Shown here: positions 33,158 to 42,314 of the stretch, piece after piece
How the letters are laid out: each line of letters begins with the position of its first letter
Position numbering within the stretch: the first letter of the stretch is position 1
NCBI GenBank assembly: GCA_004124385.1
Contig: SCKN01000007.1
Location: forward strand, 62,001 to 126,000
DNA length: 64,000 nt
Reading direction: 5' to 3'
Origin: Fidelibacterota bacterium
Lineage (GTDB): Bacteria; Fidelibacterota; Marinisomatia; Marinisomatales; TCS55
Made by a program: the position numbers and the translations under genes
Notes under the pieces: generated by a model
What the model was told of the DNA's origin: nothing
What the model saw: only the letters and a program-made list of their open reading frames with translations
Database searches by the model: none

Positions 33158-35827
33158 ATGGGTAAATCTTCAATTAAAGTCACTGTATTTTTATTATTGA
33201 ATGCGTTGTTATGGAGTGCCAATGGTAAAATTTCCGGTCATATAATTGATAAAGAAAGTGGAAAACCTTTGCCAGGGGTTAATGTTTTAGTTGAGGGAAC
33301 TTCCTCTGGTGCAGCTACGGACTTGAATGGTGATTATGTTATTTTAAATATGCCTCCTGGTAATTACTCTTTACAGGTATCTTATATTGGGTATGCGACT
33401 CAACTCGTACAAGGATTGAGAGTCAATATTGATCAAACGACTCGACAAAATATTTCACTTTCTACTGAAGCTTTGGAAGGAGAGGAAGTAATTGTACTTG
33501 CAGAAAGACCTATGGTCCAGAAAGACCTCACATCTTCCCAAAAGATTACGACCGGAGCTGAAATGAAGGAACTCCCCGTAGAATCGTTCCTCGGCGTTCT
33601 CACTACTCAAGCAGGTGTTAATCAGGGTGCCGATGGTGCACTGCATATTCGTGGCGGTCGATCGAACGAAATCGGTTATTATATTGATGGTGTAGCTATG
33701 AGCAATCCATTTTTTACCAATTCACTATCAATTAATGTTTCAAATAAAGCATTAGAAGAAATGAAAGTTGTTAGTGGCGGGTTCAATGCCGAATATGGTA
33801 ATGCTATGAGTGGAATTGTCAATTTGCAGATTAAAGAAGGCAACGAAAATTATGAGGGTAGCTTCTCTGCTTATTCTGGAGATTATTTTTCAAGTGATAA
33901 AGACATATTTATAAATATTAATGATATTAATCCTGTTGCAAACAAAATTATTGAAGGAACACTTTCAGGTCCTGTCCCTTTCATAGGAAAAGGTCGCCGA
34001 TTGACATTTAATATCAGTGGTCGTTACAGCGATAATGAGGGGTATCTTTATGGGGTTCGTGAACATAACCCCGATGATTTTGCTTATTTTCCTCCATCGG
34101 GAGATTGGTATATAGAAATGGGAGGTGACGGTAAATTTGTTCCTATGAATCCAAGTAAAAAATTAAACGGATTGGGTAAATTGACATTTCGAGTCACACC
34201 TAGATTAAAGCTCTCCAGTCAATTTCTGTTTACTAAAAGTGATTGGAGGTCTTATGTGCACAGTTATAAATACAATCCCGATGGTACTTATAATAAAGCC
34301 AATCAAAATACAAATTTTTCGTTAAAGTTGAATCATGCCATTGGCGAAAAAAGTTATTATGAAACAAACATATTTTATAGCACTACAGATTATAGTCAGT
34401 TTGTTTTTGAAGATACACAAGACCCAGATTATGTACGTACAGATTGGATCAATACAGAGCCCAGTTCCGCCACATTTGTCTTTGGTGGGACACAAATGGG
34501 ACACAGTTACCGTAAATCATACTCTTCCGGTGGAAAACTCGATTTTACAAGCCAGATTACATCCCGCCATGAAATAAAAACAGGTATCAGCGCTCGCACA
34601 GATAATCTGACTGAAGAAAATTTTACAGTTCTTTATAGTGATCAATATCGAGAACCAACTGTTTTAGAAGCCAATGAATCACCTTATCATAATCTCTATG
34701 AAAATCAGACATTATTTCTTTCAGGATACATGCAGGATAAGATTGAATATTCCAATTTTATAATGAACCTCGGTGTACGTTATGATTATTTTGATCCTAA
34801 ATCAGACTATATAACTGATTTATTAGACCCGGAAGGCGGTACTACTCCTGCGGATCCTAAAAAAATGATTTCTCCTCGACTTGGAATTTCTTTTCCTATT
34901 ACAGATGAAGGTATTCTGCATTTTTCATATGGACATTTTTACCAATTGCCTACACTTCGGAGATTATATAAAACGAGCATTTTTGGTGCTGGATTATCGC
35001 CCAGTCTGGGGTATGCAGATTTAAAGCCAGAGAAAACAGTCAATTACGAATTTGGACTTCAGCAGCAGATTACCAAAGTCATGGCAATAGAAATAAATAT
35101 TTTTTATAAAGATATACGAGATTTATTAGCCTTGCAATCTATCCACTACGAATCTGCAAAGTATGGTCCGTCAAGTTATTCAATATATTTAAATAAAGAT
35201 TATGGTTCAGTACAAGGGTTTACTTTCAGCTTAACCAAACGGTATGATCCTCTAACTAAATTATCTGCTTGGACAGACTATACCTATCAAGTAGCTGACG
35301 GAAACAGTGTTAAATCAGGTTCATTCTTCTTTAATGCCTTAACGGGAGAGGAAGAAGAAAAACGTATTGTCCCATTGGGCTGGGATCAACGGCATATTAT
35401 GAGTGCTACCGTTATGTATGGCGATCCAAGAAAATGGTCGTTTAGTTTCATTGGAAAATTAAGCAGTGGTTGGCCGTACACCCCAGATATCCCTCTTGCA
35501 AATTATGTACCGGAATCGAATAGTGATACTAAACCATGGCAGAAAAATGTTAATATTCGTTTTCAAAAAACATTTAAAATCGGCAAATTTAGTTTGGTTG
35601 CTTTTATTAAGGTTTATAATCTATTTGATACACGAAATGAGCGTTATGTATTTGATGATACCGGTCGATCAGGATATACATTTGGTAATCAATCAAACCA
35701 AGAATCAGCAGGTCTGATTAGCCATTATGGTGAGCCCGGAGTTCATACGTGGTCTGAATATATGACTCGACCACATTATTATACAGCTCCTCGATCTGCT
35801 TCCCTAGGGTTTACAATTGAGTTTTAA
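33158..35827 (+). CDS. TonB-dependent receptor with carboxypeptidase-regulatory domain (second cassette)
   Basis: 889 aa. A signal peptide (1-22) precedes the regulatory-like domain (about 24-105: GHIIDKESGKPLPGVNVLVE, AATDLNGDYVILNMPPGNYS), the LEGEEVIVLAERP linker, the plug (about 125-230: LHIRGGRSNEIGYYIDGVAM, GGFNAEYGNAMSGIVNLQIK) and a barrel ending RSASLGFTIEF. It is a paralog of the 3159-6146 receptor, clearest in the first 235 residues. Three bases separate its stop from the 1130-aa gene, which is followed with a 1-base overlap by the PorV-like gene, giving the same gene order as the first cassette. It lies between wall-degrading enzyme genes, so uptake of peptidoglycan fragments is a candidate role, not demonstrated by sequence. 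Confidence 0.9.
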   Translation: MGKSSIKVTVFLLLNALLWSANGKISGHIIDKESGKPLPGVNVLVEGTSSGAATDLNGDYVILNMPPGNYSLQVSYIGYATQLVQGLRVNIDQTTRQNISLSTEALEGEEVIVLAERPMVQKDLTSSQKITTGAEMKELPVESFLGVLTTQAGVNQGADGALHIRGGRSNEIGYYIDGVAMSNPFFTNSLSINVSNKALEEMKVVSGGFNAEYGNAMSGIVNLQIKEGNENYEGSFSAYSGDYFSSDKDIFININDINPVANKIIEGTLSGPVPFIGKGRRLTFNISGRYSDNEGYLYGVREHNPDDFAYFPPSGDWYIEMGGDGKFVPMNPSKKLNGLGKLTFRVTPRLKLSSQFLFTKSDWRSYVHSYKYNPDGTYNKANQNTNFSLKLNHAIGEKSYYETNIFYSTTDYSQFVFEDTQDPDYVRTDWINTEPSSATFVFGGTQMGHSYRKSYSSGGKLDFTSQITSRHEIKTGISARTDNLTEENFTVLYSDQYREPTVLEANESPYHNLYENQTLFLSGYMQDKIEYSNFIMNLGVRYDYFDPKSDYITDLLDPEGGTTPADPKKMISPRLGISFPITDEGILHFSYGHFYQLPTLRRLYKTSIFGAGLSPSLGYADLKPEKTVNYEFGLQQQITKVMAIEINIFYKDIRDLLALQSIHYESAKYGPSSYSIYLNKDYGSVQGFTFSLTKRYDPLTKLSAWTDYTYQVADGNSVKSGSFFFNALTGEEEEKRIVPLGWDQRHIMSATVMYGDPRKWSFSFIGKLSSGWPYTPDIPLANYVPESNSDTKPWQKNVNIRFQKTFKIGKFSLVAFIKVYNLFDTRNERYVFDDTGRSGYTFGNQSNQESAGLISHYGEPGVHTWSEYMTRPHYYTAPRSASLGFTIEF

Positions 35828-35830
35828 TTT

Positions 35831-38800
35831 ATGAAAATGTACTCACTTAAAATGATGTATTTACTATTAGTACTTTTAGGAATCAATTCCTTTCAACCTC
35901 TATATGCTAAAGATAAAAAATTGAAACGCGGATCCCATGAATGGTATTTGAACGGTCCACAAAAAACATGGACAGAGTATGATTTCAAAAAATATTATAA
36001 TTGGCGTGAAGATGTCTATCGTTCGATGAAAACCATGGACGATGACCCCCAGGTTCTACGGCGACAAAAAGCTATTATGAATGGTAATAAAATCACAGCT
36101 GAAATTTGGAATTATGGTTCAATCTCCAGCCCGGGTAATAAAGTGACAGATATTGTTTGGGAAGGTTTGGGTTACGGATATGAATTTGGCCCCTTTATTA
36201 GCGCCGAAGTGGAAGTAACAGCAAATAGTCATCAGGATGCTTACCCAAAAATGGATGCTCAAGGAGACACAACTTGGTATGCACGTGTTATCAGTGATGG
36301 ACTAACATCACTTGGAGGTGAAGTATCGCCTGATGGATTAGAATTTTGGGGTTGGGAGCCCTTGGCATGGAATGATGATTTAACCATTCCATATGCTGAT
36401 CCGGATAGTGATAAATTACCTACTTCAAATGATTTTGACAGGGATGGAGATGGAAAACCTGACAGTTGGCCATCGGGCTGGTATAATGCGGATTTGAAAG
36501 AATATGTTTGGCCCGGAGCTTTGCGTCAAGGATCATCCAATTCAGACCTGGAAATTTTCTTTGTGACTGATGATCGTACCAATCGGGAATTTGAGTATTA
36601 TCCGTTTCCAGATGATTCTTCTCGAAAAGGGTTGGGTTTAGAAATTGAATCAAGATATTATCAATGGGCTAATCCTTTAGCTGAAGATATAATTTTTCTA
36701 ATTTTTAAAGTCACGAATAAAAGTGAAAAAGATTTACATGAAGTTACTTTCGGCATGTGGGGTGATCCCCATATTGGTGGACCTTCTAATTGGCAAGATG
36801 ATTTGTCCTATTTTGACCGAGACATTAATATGGTGTATGCTTGGGATGAAGATGGTATGAGTGATGTGAGCGGCAGGCCACCTGGGTATTTCGGCTATAA
36901 ATTTTTAGAGAGCCCGGGTCAGCCCTATGACGGTATTGATAATGATGGCGACGGTATGATAGATGAAAGCCAAAGCAATGGTATTGATGATGATGGTGAT
37001 TGGGATCCAGAGAAAGATGATGTTGGAGTTGACGGGGTTCCCAATACAGGTGATTTAGGAGAAGGTGATGGACAACCAACAGCTGGTGATCCTTTTGATC
37101 CGCGTCTGCCCGGCGAACCAAATTTTGAATGGACAGATTTAGATGAGTCTGATATGATCGGCCTTACTGGATTTTCTTCTCCTCCCTTTACAAGTCAAAA
37201 TAGAATTGCCAATGATCATTACGTTTGGGAGAATTTTTTACAAGCCGGTGTTTTTGATTCTGCTAATGCTAACCAAGCTGGTGATTATATTTTTATTTAC
37301 AGTACGGGTCCAATGACGTTACCAGCGGGAGAAGCTCGTCGGTTTTCTATCGCACTTGTATTGGGTCAAGACTATGATGATTTAACATTAAATGCCATTA
37401 CCGCCCAAGATATTTACGAAAAAAATTACCAATTTGCTAAACCACCGGATAAGCCAAATGTTATCGCAGTACCTGGGGATGAAAGAGTTACCCTTTACTG
37501 GGATTCAAAGGCAGAAGAATCATTTGACCCCATAAGTGAATCGTTTGATTTTGAAGGGTATGTTATTTACCGCAGTATTGACCCGTCTTTCTTAGATCAA
37601 CAAACCATTACAGATGCAAATGGGTCAAAATTCTTGTTTGAGCCTCTAAAAATGAGTACCGGTGCACCGGCACGATTTGATTTGAATAATGAATATAGTG
37701 GATTAAGTACAATTCCGTATACAGGTCGTGGAGTGTATTATAATCTTGGAAGTAACACAGGATTAGTCCATTCGTTTATTGACTCTAATAATGTTTTCAA
37801 TGGGCAAACATATTATTATGCAGTTGTTTCATATGATCACGGCGATGACAGCTTAGGAATCGCTCCGGCAGAATGTTCGAAGACGATTACATTAAACCCT
37901 GAAACAAACGAAGTGATGTTAGATGTGAATACAACTCAAATCGTACCACGTTCACCTACTGCTGGATTTGTACCCGGGCAACTGGATAATGACTGGATTG
38001 AACATACAAGCGGTGTGGCAACAGGTGAAATTAGTGTTGAAGTAATAGATCCGCGTGCATTGGAAGATGGAAATACGTTTGAAATTACTTTTTCCAGTAA
38101 TCCGACTTCTTATTCTGTAATGGATTTGAAAACGGTTGAAGATGAGCTTTATGTTAAGGTTGATCAGTTTGTTCGATTGGATTATGCCAATATTGATAGT
38201 AATTCCTTTATATTGACTGACTTAAATGGTAGTACAACATATTCAGCAGAAACCGATTTTGAATTGATTTATGAAACAGGGCAATTCCGTGCATTACCAA
38301 GCGGATCTTTGGTTGATGAGACTACCTATTTAGCACAGTATTATTATTATGGTTTTACGGGAAGCAGATTGTTAAGTATGGAAGAGAATAATCCTGTTAT
38401 AGATGGGATGAAAATATTTGTTCAGGATACTATATTGGCATTAGATGAATCAAAAATGAGTTGGAGTACTGGTGCTGCAACGACTTGGATTCCACAAATA
38501 AAACCTTTCAATAATTTGGATACTAAAATGTACCCGGCTGATTATGAAATACGGTTTTCTGACGAAATTTCTGATTCTAGCGCACGACCAGGTTATGAAT
38601 ATATTAAAACAAAATTCCAGGTTTGGGAAACGTCTGGGTTCGTTCCTGAACAGCGCAAGTTAGTTATTATTGAGCTAGCACCAGCGGATAGTTTATGGAC
38701 ACCTGGTGACCGTGCTATAATTTTACAAGGTGATGAAACAAGTTCAGCTTCATGGGAATTTACATTTTTTGAACCTGCTGAAAATAACATTCCACCTAGT

Positions 38801-39223
38801 GAAGGGGAAATTTATAATATTATTACTACAAGAGCTTTTTCTGGTGATACATATCAGTTTACAACCAGTGCATCCATGATCAATCAGGCAAAGGCAGTTA
38901 ATGATCTTAATAATATCAGCGTTGTTCCTAATCCGTATGTTGTTACAAATGTTTTAGAACCTCTTGATTTACAGAATCCGAGAGATAGAGGACCACGAAA
39001 AGTGTATTTCAATCATCTTCCCCAAGATTGCACTATACGGATTTTTACAGTCACAGGGGAATTGGTACGTACTCTTGAACACCACTCAAGCATTGATGAC
39101 GGCAAAGAATTTTGGGATCTGACTACGAGTGATAATTTTCCTATCGCTTTTGGAATCTACATTTTTCATGTGGATGCTGGAGAGTTGGGCGAGAAAATCG
39201 GTCGATTGGCAGTGATAAAGTGA
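35831..39223 (+). CDS. Very large secreted protein with Ca-binding-like repeats and VPNPY C-terminus
   Basis: 1130 aa with a signal peptide (about 1-26). An acidic zone near residues 190-430 carries thrombospondin-3-like Asp motifs (DFDRDGDGKPDSW, GIDNDGDGMIDE, GIDDDGDWDPEKDD, VGVDGVPNTGD), probably binding calcium. Fn3-like sequence follows (about 545-690: FDFEGYVIYRS, YYYAVVSYDHGDDS). The C-terminus reads ISVVPNPYVVTN, KVYFNHLPQDCTIRIFTVTG, IAFGIYIFHVDAGELG and GRLAVIK, the same unusual sorting-like module as the 768-aa protein at 835-3141. It lies between a TonB receptor and a PorV-like gene, coupled to the latter by TGATG. No enzymatic motif. Likely a surface partner of the receptor (inference). 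Confidence 0.75.
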   Translation: MKMYSLKMMYLLLVLLGINSFQPLYAKDKKLKRGSHEWYLNGPQKTWTEYDFKKYYNWREDVYRSMKTMDDDPQVLRRQKAIMNGNKITAEIWNYGSISSPGNKVTDIVWEGLGYGYEFGPFISAEVEVTANSHQDAYPKMDAQGDTTWYARVISDGLTSLGGEVSPDGLEFWGWEPLAWNDDLTIPYADPDSDKLPTSNDFDRDGDGKPDSWPSGWYNADLKEYVWPGALRQGSSNSDLEIFFVTDDRTNREFEYYPFPDDSSRKGLGLEIESRYYQWANPLAEDIIFLIFKVTNKSEKDLHEVTFGMWGDPHIGGPSNWQDDLSYFDRDINMVYAWDEDGMSDVSGRPPGYFGYKFLESPGQPYDGIDNDGDGMIDESQSNGIDDDGDWDPEKDDVGVDGVPNTGDLGEGDGQPTAGDPFDPRLPGEPNFEWTDLDESDMIGLTGFSSPPFTSQNRIANDHYVWENFLQAGVFDSANANQAGDYIFIYSTGPMTLPAGEARRFSIALVLGQDYDDLTLNAITAQDIYEKNYQFAKPPDKPNVIAVPGDERVTLYWDSKAEESFDPISESFDFEGYVIYRSIDPSFLDQQTITDANGSKFLFEPLKMSTGAPARFDLNNEYSGLSTIPYTGRGVYYNLGSNTGLVHSFIDSNNVFNGQTYYYAVVSYDHGDDSLGIAPAECSKTITLNPETNEVMLDVNTTQIVPRSPTAGFVPGQLDNDWIEHTSGVATGEISVEVIDPRALEDGNTFEITFSSNPTSYSVMDLKTVEDELYVKVDQFVRLDYANIDSNSFILTDLNGSTTYSAETDFELIYETGQFRALPSGSLVDETTYLAQYYYYGFTGSRLLSMEENNPVIDGMKIFVQDTILALDESKMSWSTGAATTWIPQIKPFNNLDTKMYPADYEIRFSDEISDSSARPGYEYIKTKFQVWETSGFVPEQRKLVIIELAPADSLWTPGDRAIILQGDETSSASWEFTFFEPAENNIPPSEGEIYNIITTRAFSGDTYQFTTSASMINQAKAVNDLNNISVVPNPYVVTNVLEPLDLQNPRDRGPRKVYFNHLPQDCTIRIFTVTGELVRTLEHHSSIDDGKEFWDLTTSDNFPIAFGIYIFHVDAGELGEKIGRLAVIK

Positions 39224-40272
39224 TGTCTGTTTCAATACCATTCAAAGCAATGAAATATCTACTATTTTTAGTAATTAGTTTTACACTGCTTTTTCCACAA
39301 AATACAAATAGCAGTACTATAACAAAACGGGGAACAACCGCAGCTCAATTTTTAAAAATAGGGGTAGATGCTCGAGGAACAGCCATGGGTAATGCCTTTA
39401 CTGCTATGAGTGGGGATTTGAGCAGTATTTATTGGAATCCTGCAGGACTCGCTTACGTGAACGGGATGCAAATGATGTTTGTAAATAGCCCTTGGCTGGC
39501 TGAAACAAATTTTAATTTTTTTGCTTTTTCATTTAATTCACCTCGTATTGGAGTATTGGGCTTTAGTTTAACAAGTTTATCCGTACCCGATGATATAGTT
39601 CGGACGGTAGAAGACCCGGAAGGTACAGGCGAGCGTTTTGATGCTGGTGATTTGGCTTTGACTTTTTCCTATTCCAAGCGATTAACTAATAAATTTTCAT
39701 TAGGTGGTAACTTAAAATATATTCAACAAAAAATTTGGCACTCCAGTGCGAACGCAGTTGCCGTTGATATTGGAGCTTTATTTATTACACCATTCAAAGA
39801 TATTCGCATCGGTGCTAGTATATCTAATTTTGGCAAAAGCCTCAAAATGGATGGTCGGGATATGATTATTAGTGTTGATCCAGATCATCAAAATCAAGGG
39901 AATGTTGAATTTGTAAATGCTCTTTATGAAACAGATGATTTCCCATTACCACTCATTTTCCGTGTAGGAATTGCAGGTGAACTTATTCAGAGCCCCACGT
40001 CAAGATTGTCTTTTGCATTAGATGCTTTGCATCCCAATGATAATAGTGAAAGTGTAAATGTAGGTTTGGAATTCGCTTATGCAGAAACATTCTTTTTACG
40101 AGGTGGTTATGCCACTCTTTTTCGTGATGTGACTGAACAGGGACTTACTTTAGGAGGTGGCATTTATTATCGTTTGGGAAGAAGCAACATGAAATTCAAA
40201 ATCGATTATTCTTATGCAGATTACGGTCGTTTAGGATTAATTCAACGATTCACAATTGGTTTACGATTATAG
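39223..40272 (+). CDS. PorV-like outer-membrane protein (second cassette)
   Basis: 349 aa from ATG 39223, whose A is the last base of the previous TGA stop. A later in-frame ATG at 39250 (MKYLLFLVISFTLLFPQ) gives a cleaner signal peptide and is a possible true start. The mature protein has AAQFLKIGVDARGTAMGNAF, SSIYWNPAGLAYVNGMQMMF, GVLGFSLTSLSVPDD and a barrel ending GLIQRFTIGLRL. The PorV/PorQ family forms 14-strand barrels; PorV accepts cargo C-terminal domains from the type IX translocon. The linked VPNPY protein is the obvious candidate client, but that is inference. It is paralogous to the partial protein at 1-812. Confidence 0.87.
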   Translation: MSVSIPFKAMKYLLFLVISFTLLFPQNTNSSTITKRGTTAAQFLKIGVDARGTAMGNAFTAMSGDLSSIYWNPAGLAYVNGMQMMFVNSPWLAETNFNFFAFSFNSPRIGVLGFSLTSLSVPDDIVRTVEDPEGTGERFDAGDLALTFSYSKRLTNKFSLGGNLKYIQQKIWHSSANAVAVDIGALFITPFKDIRIGASISNFGKSLKMDGRDMIISVDPDHQNQGNVEFVNALYETDDFPLPLIFRVGIAGELIQSPTSRLSFALDALHPNDNSESVNVGLEFAYAETFFLRGGYATLFRDVTEQGLTLGGGIYYRLGRSNMKFKIDYSYADYGRLGLIQRFTIGLRL

Positions 40273-40291
40273 TTTTTTTTTGTATTCTTAA

Positions 40292-41575
40292 TTGAATACT
40301 CTTTATAAATACACCTTAATTTTTCTTTATTATTTAATTTTATTTGATGATTCTGTTTTTCCTCAAACAGAAGATGCGGGACTACTACTTGAACGTAATC
40401 CTACAATTAAGATAACGGATTCATTAAACTATCTAGTACACAATGGTACTACTAAACTGTTTGAAGATGCCATTGAAGGTGGAGCAATTGATTATTACGG
40501 TGGTGTAGTGGATAGTGTATTATTTCGTGTATTACTTAAAAATCAATGGTTACCCTGGCAATATGGAAAAACGTTTCATGATAAAATTAGTGGCCAAAGA
40601 ATTGCAACATTTTTAAATGATTATAAAGAAGGTGTAAAGAAATTTCAGTTCAAATTATTTTCTAATAGTATTTTAACAATTACAAAAATAACCATATTTA
40701 AACCATATTTTGAAGAAACCTTGCCATTAAATAGAACACTAAAATCGGTTGATGCCCACATTCAAAAGCCTAGAATTATTTCTCGTGAGGAATGGGGTGC
40801 TGCGCCACCCAAGTATGACTATACGAACCACCCTTATTTTGATAAATTAACTTTACACCATGCCGCATGTTGTGGAGCTGAAAATATTGATGAGGGTATG
40901 GAAGCAGTTCGTGGGATTCAAGATTTTCATCAAAATGGAAGAGGTTGGAATGATATTGGGTATCATTTTTTAGTGGATCGTGCTGGGAATATATATCAAG
41001 GACGGCCAGAAACAGTTTTAGGAGCCCATGTTGGGGGTGCAAATACAGGTAATATAGGTGTTTGCATTTTAGGCTGCTATCATCCTCCAGAAGCTAATTG
41101 CAATCAAACGATGTCATCAACGAGCCGTGACTCTATCGTTAAATTATTTGCCTGGATATCACAGATATATGGACAAGACCCAAACGTCTTATTAGGACAT
41201 CGAGATTATTTTGGGACAACTGCCTGTCCCGGAGATAATGTGTGGCCGTACTTATCGGGTATTCGTTCAGATATAATTGAATTACAGGAAACGATAGAAC
41301 TAAATTTTCAATTTACTGCTTATCCTAATCCATTTATTTTTAAGCAAACTTTCCAGTATGATTTGAATACATCTGCTCACATTTTAATCAATATTTATGA
41401 TTTATTAGGTCGAAAAGTTAGAATGGTTGTAAATGAAGATTATGAACCCGGGATGAAAACATTTTCATGGGATGGGAAACATTTTAACGGAGAAAAATTA
41501 CCTGCAGGTGTTTATTTTATTCGTTCAATTATAAATGGGAAGAGTGAAACTAAAAAAGTTTTAATGCTAAATTAG
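40292..41575 (+). CDS. Secreted PGRP-type N-acetylmuramoyl-L-alanine amidase with sorting domain
   Basis: 427 aa starting at TTG 40292; no ATG precedes the signal peptide (about 1-25, ending SVFPQ), so the rare start is accepted. The PGRP/amidase-2 domain (about 155-330) has PRIISREEWGAAPP, LTLHHAACC (first zinc His), IGYHFLVDRAGNIYQGRP (catalytic-region Tyr), LGAHVGGANTGNIGVCILG and LLGHRDYFGTTACPGDNVW (second His and Cys zinc ligands). All ligands are intact, so amidase activity on the MurNAc-L-Ala bond is expected. The C-terminal sorting domain (TAYPNPFIFKQTFQYDL ... LPAGVYFIRSIINGK ... KVLMLN) has an eroded NPFNP motif. It follows the PorV-like gene by 19 bases and may be co-transcribed. 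Confidence 0.9.
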   Translation: MNTLYKYTLIFLYYLILFDDSVFPQTEDAGLLLERNPTIKITDSLNYLVHNGTTKLFEDAIEGGAIDYYGGVVDSVLFRVLLKNQWLPWQYGKTFHDKISGQRIATFLNDYKEGVKKFQFKLFSNSILTITKITIFKPYFEETLPLNRTLKSVDAHIQKPRIISREEWGAAPPKYDYTNHPYFDKLTLHHAACCGAENIDEGMEAVRGIQDFHQNGRGWNDIGYHFLVDRAGNIYQGRPETVLGAHVGGANTGNIGVCILGCYHPPEANCNQTMSSTSRDSIVKLFAWISQIYGQDPNVLLGHRDYFGTTACPGDNVWPYLSGIRSDIIELQETIELNFQFTAYPNPFIFKQTFQYDLNTSAHILINIYDLLGRKVRMVVNEDYEPGMKTFSWDGKHFNGEKLPAGVYFIRSIINGKSETKKVLMLN

Positions 41576-41596
41576 TTAACAGAGTCAGGTTAAATG

Positions 41597-42313
41597 TTAA
41601 TCTGAAATCTCGCTTAAATGTTCGTTTTGTAAAAGTTTATTCAATATGTTTACAAAACGTGTTTTCATATGTGTTAATGGTTCTTCTGGAAATTCAAATG
41701 TAATCAATGGAAGTTTTTTCTCTTTAGCCCAAGTGCCAAATGAACCGGGTGTGGGGTACCCAACATCATCAATCAATTTTAATCCACTATTTTTTGAAAG
41801 CCATTGACCTAATTTGCTATTATTGGGATCTTCAACGCAGTCAAGTGCAGAATGGAATGCGATAATTTCTCGGGGGTTGATTTGGTCAATTATTCTTAGT
41901 AGCCCTCTTGTTTCAGGTTCAGATTCGGGTTTATGACCCGTACTGAGTGCAATGTCTTGAGGCTCGCCTACATGATTTCGATGATAAACAGGATTGGATG
42001 TCCAGTTATCTGTAGAAAAATTGCGATTAAGATCTACTCCACGGGCATTTGCACGAGTACCACGAGACATACCATCGGGATTAGCACACAGTATGACTGC
42101 ATTATGCAATTCATCTATAGGTGTTGAACGCAATGCTTCTGATAATAAGACAGTTGTATCAGGTTCGTCTCCATGAATGCCGGCCATTAGAAGCATTTTT
42201 GGTTCATGTTTTTCTGGTAAATAAATTTCTAATGTTATACCCAGATTGGTCGTACCATAGGATATACTTTTGTGTTTAATGATTCCACGTTCAACTCTAG
42301 AAATTAGCTTCAT
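41597..42313 (-). CDS. mpaA: Murein tripeptide amidase-like M14 peptidase (MpaA)
   Basis: 238 aa from ATG 42313. A longer frame from 42343 would overlap lysA by 29 bases, while 42313 leaves one base and matches E. coli MpaA length. No signal peptide, so cytoplasmic. M14 motifs: MLLMAGIHGDEPDTTVLLSE (H-G-x-E zinc pair), LCANPDGMSRGTRANARGVD and LNRNFSTDNW (N-R-x-F substrate arginine block), REIIAFHSALDCVED (third zinc His) and PLITFEFPEEPL (catalytic Glu). MpaA splits the gamma-D-Glu-meso-DAP bond of L-Ala-D-Glu-DAP, releasing DAP. The gene is coupled to lysA, which decarboxylates DAP. Convergent with the PGRP amidase gene. Confidence 0.85.
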   Translation of the reverse strand: MKLISRVERGIIKHKSISYGTTNLGITLEIYLPEKHEPKMLLMAGIHGDEPDTTVLLSEALRSTPIDELHNAVILCANPDGMSRGTRANARGVDLNRNFSTDNWTSNPVYHRNHVGEPQDIALSTGHKPESEPETRGLLRIIDQINPREIIAFHSALDCVEDPNNSKLGQWLSKNSGLKLIDDVGYPTPGSFGTWAKEKKLPLITFEFPEEPLTHMKTRFVNILNKLLQNEHLSEISD

Positions 42314-42314
42314 T

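Noticed and set aside
36825-37121. Minus-strand frame rich in His (98 residues) opposite the 1130-aa gene
   Set aside because: The His-rich pattern is the reverse complement of Asp/Gly-rich calcium-type motifs (GAT/ATC), not a real His-rich protein.
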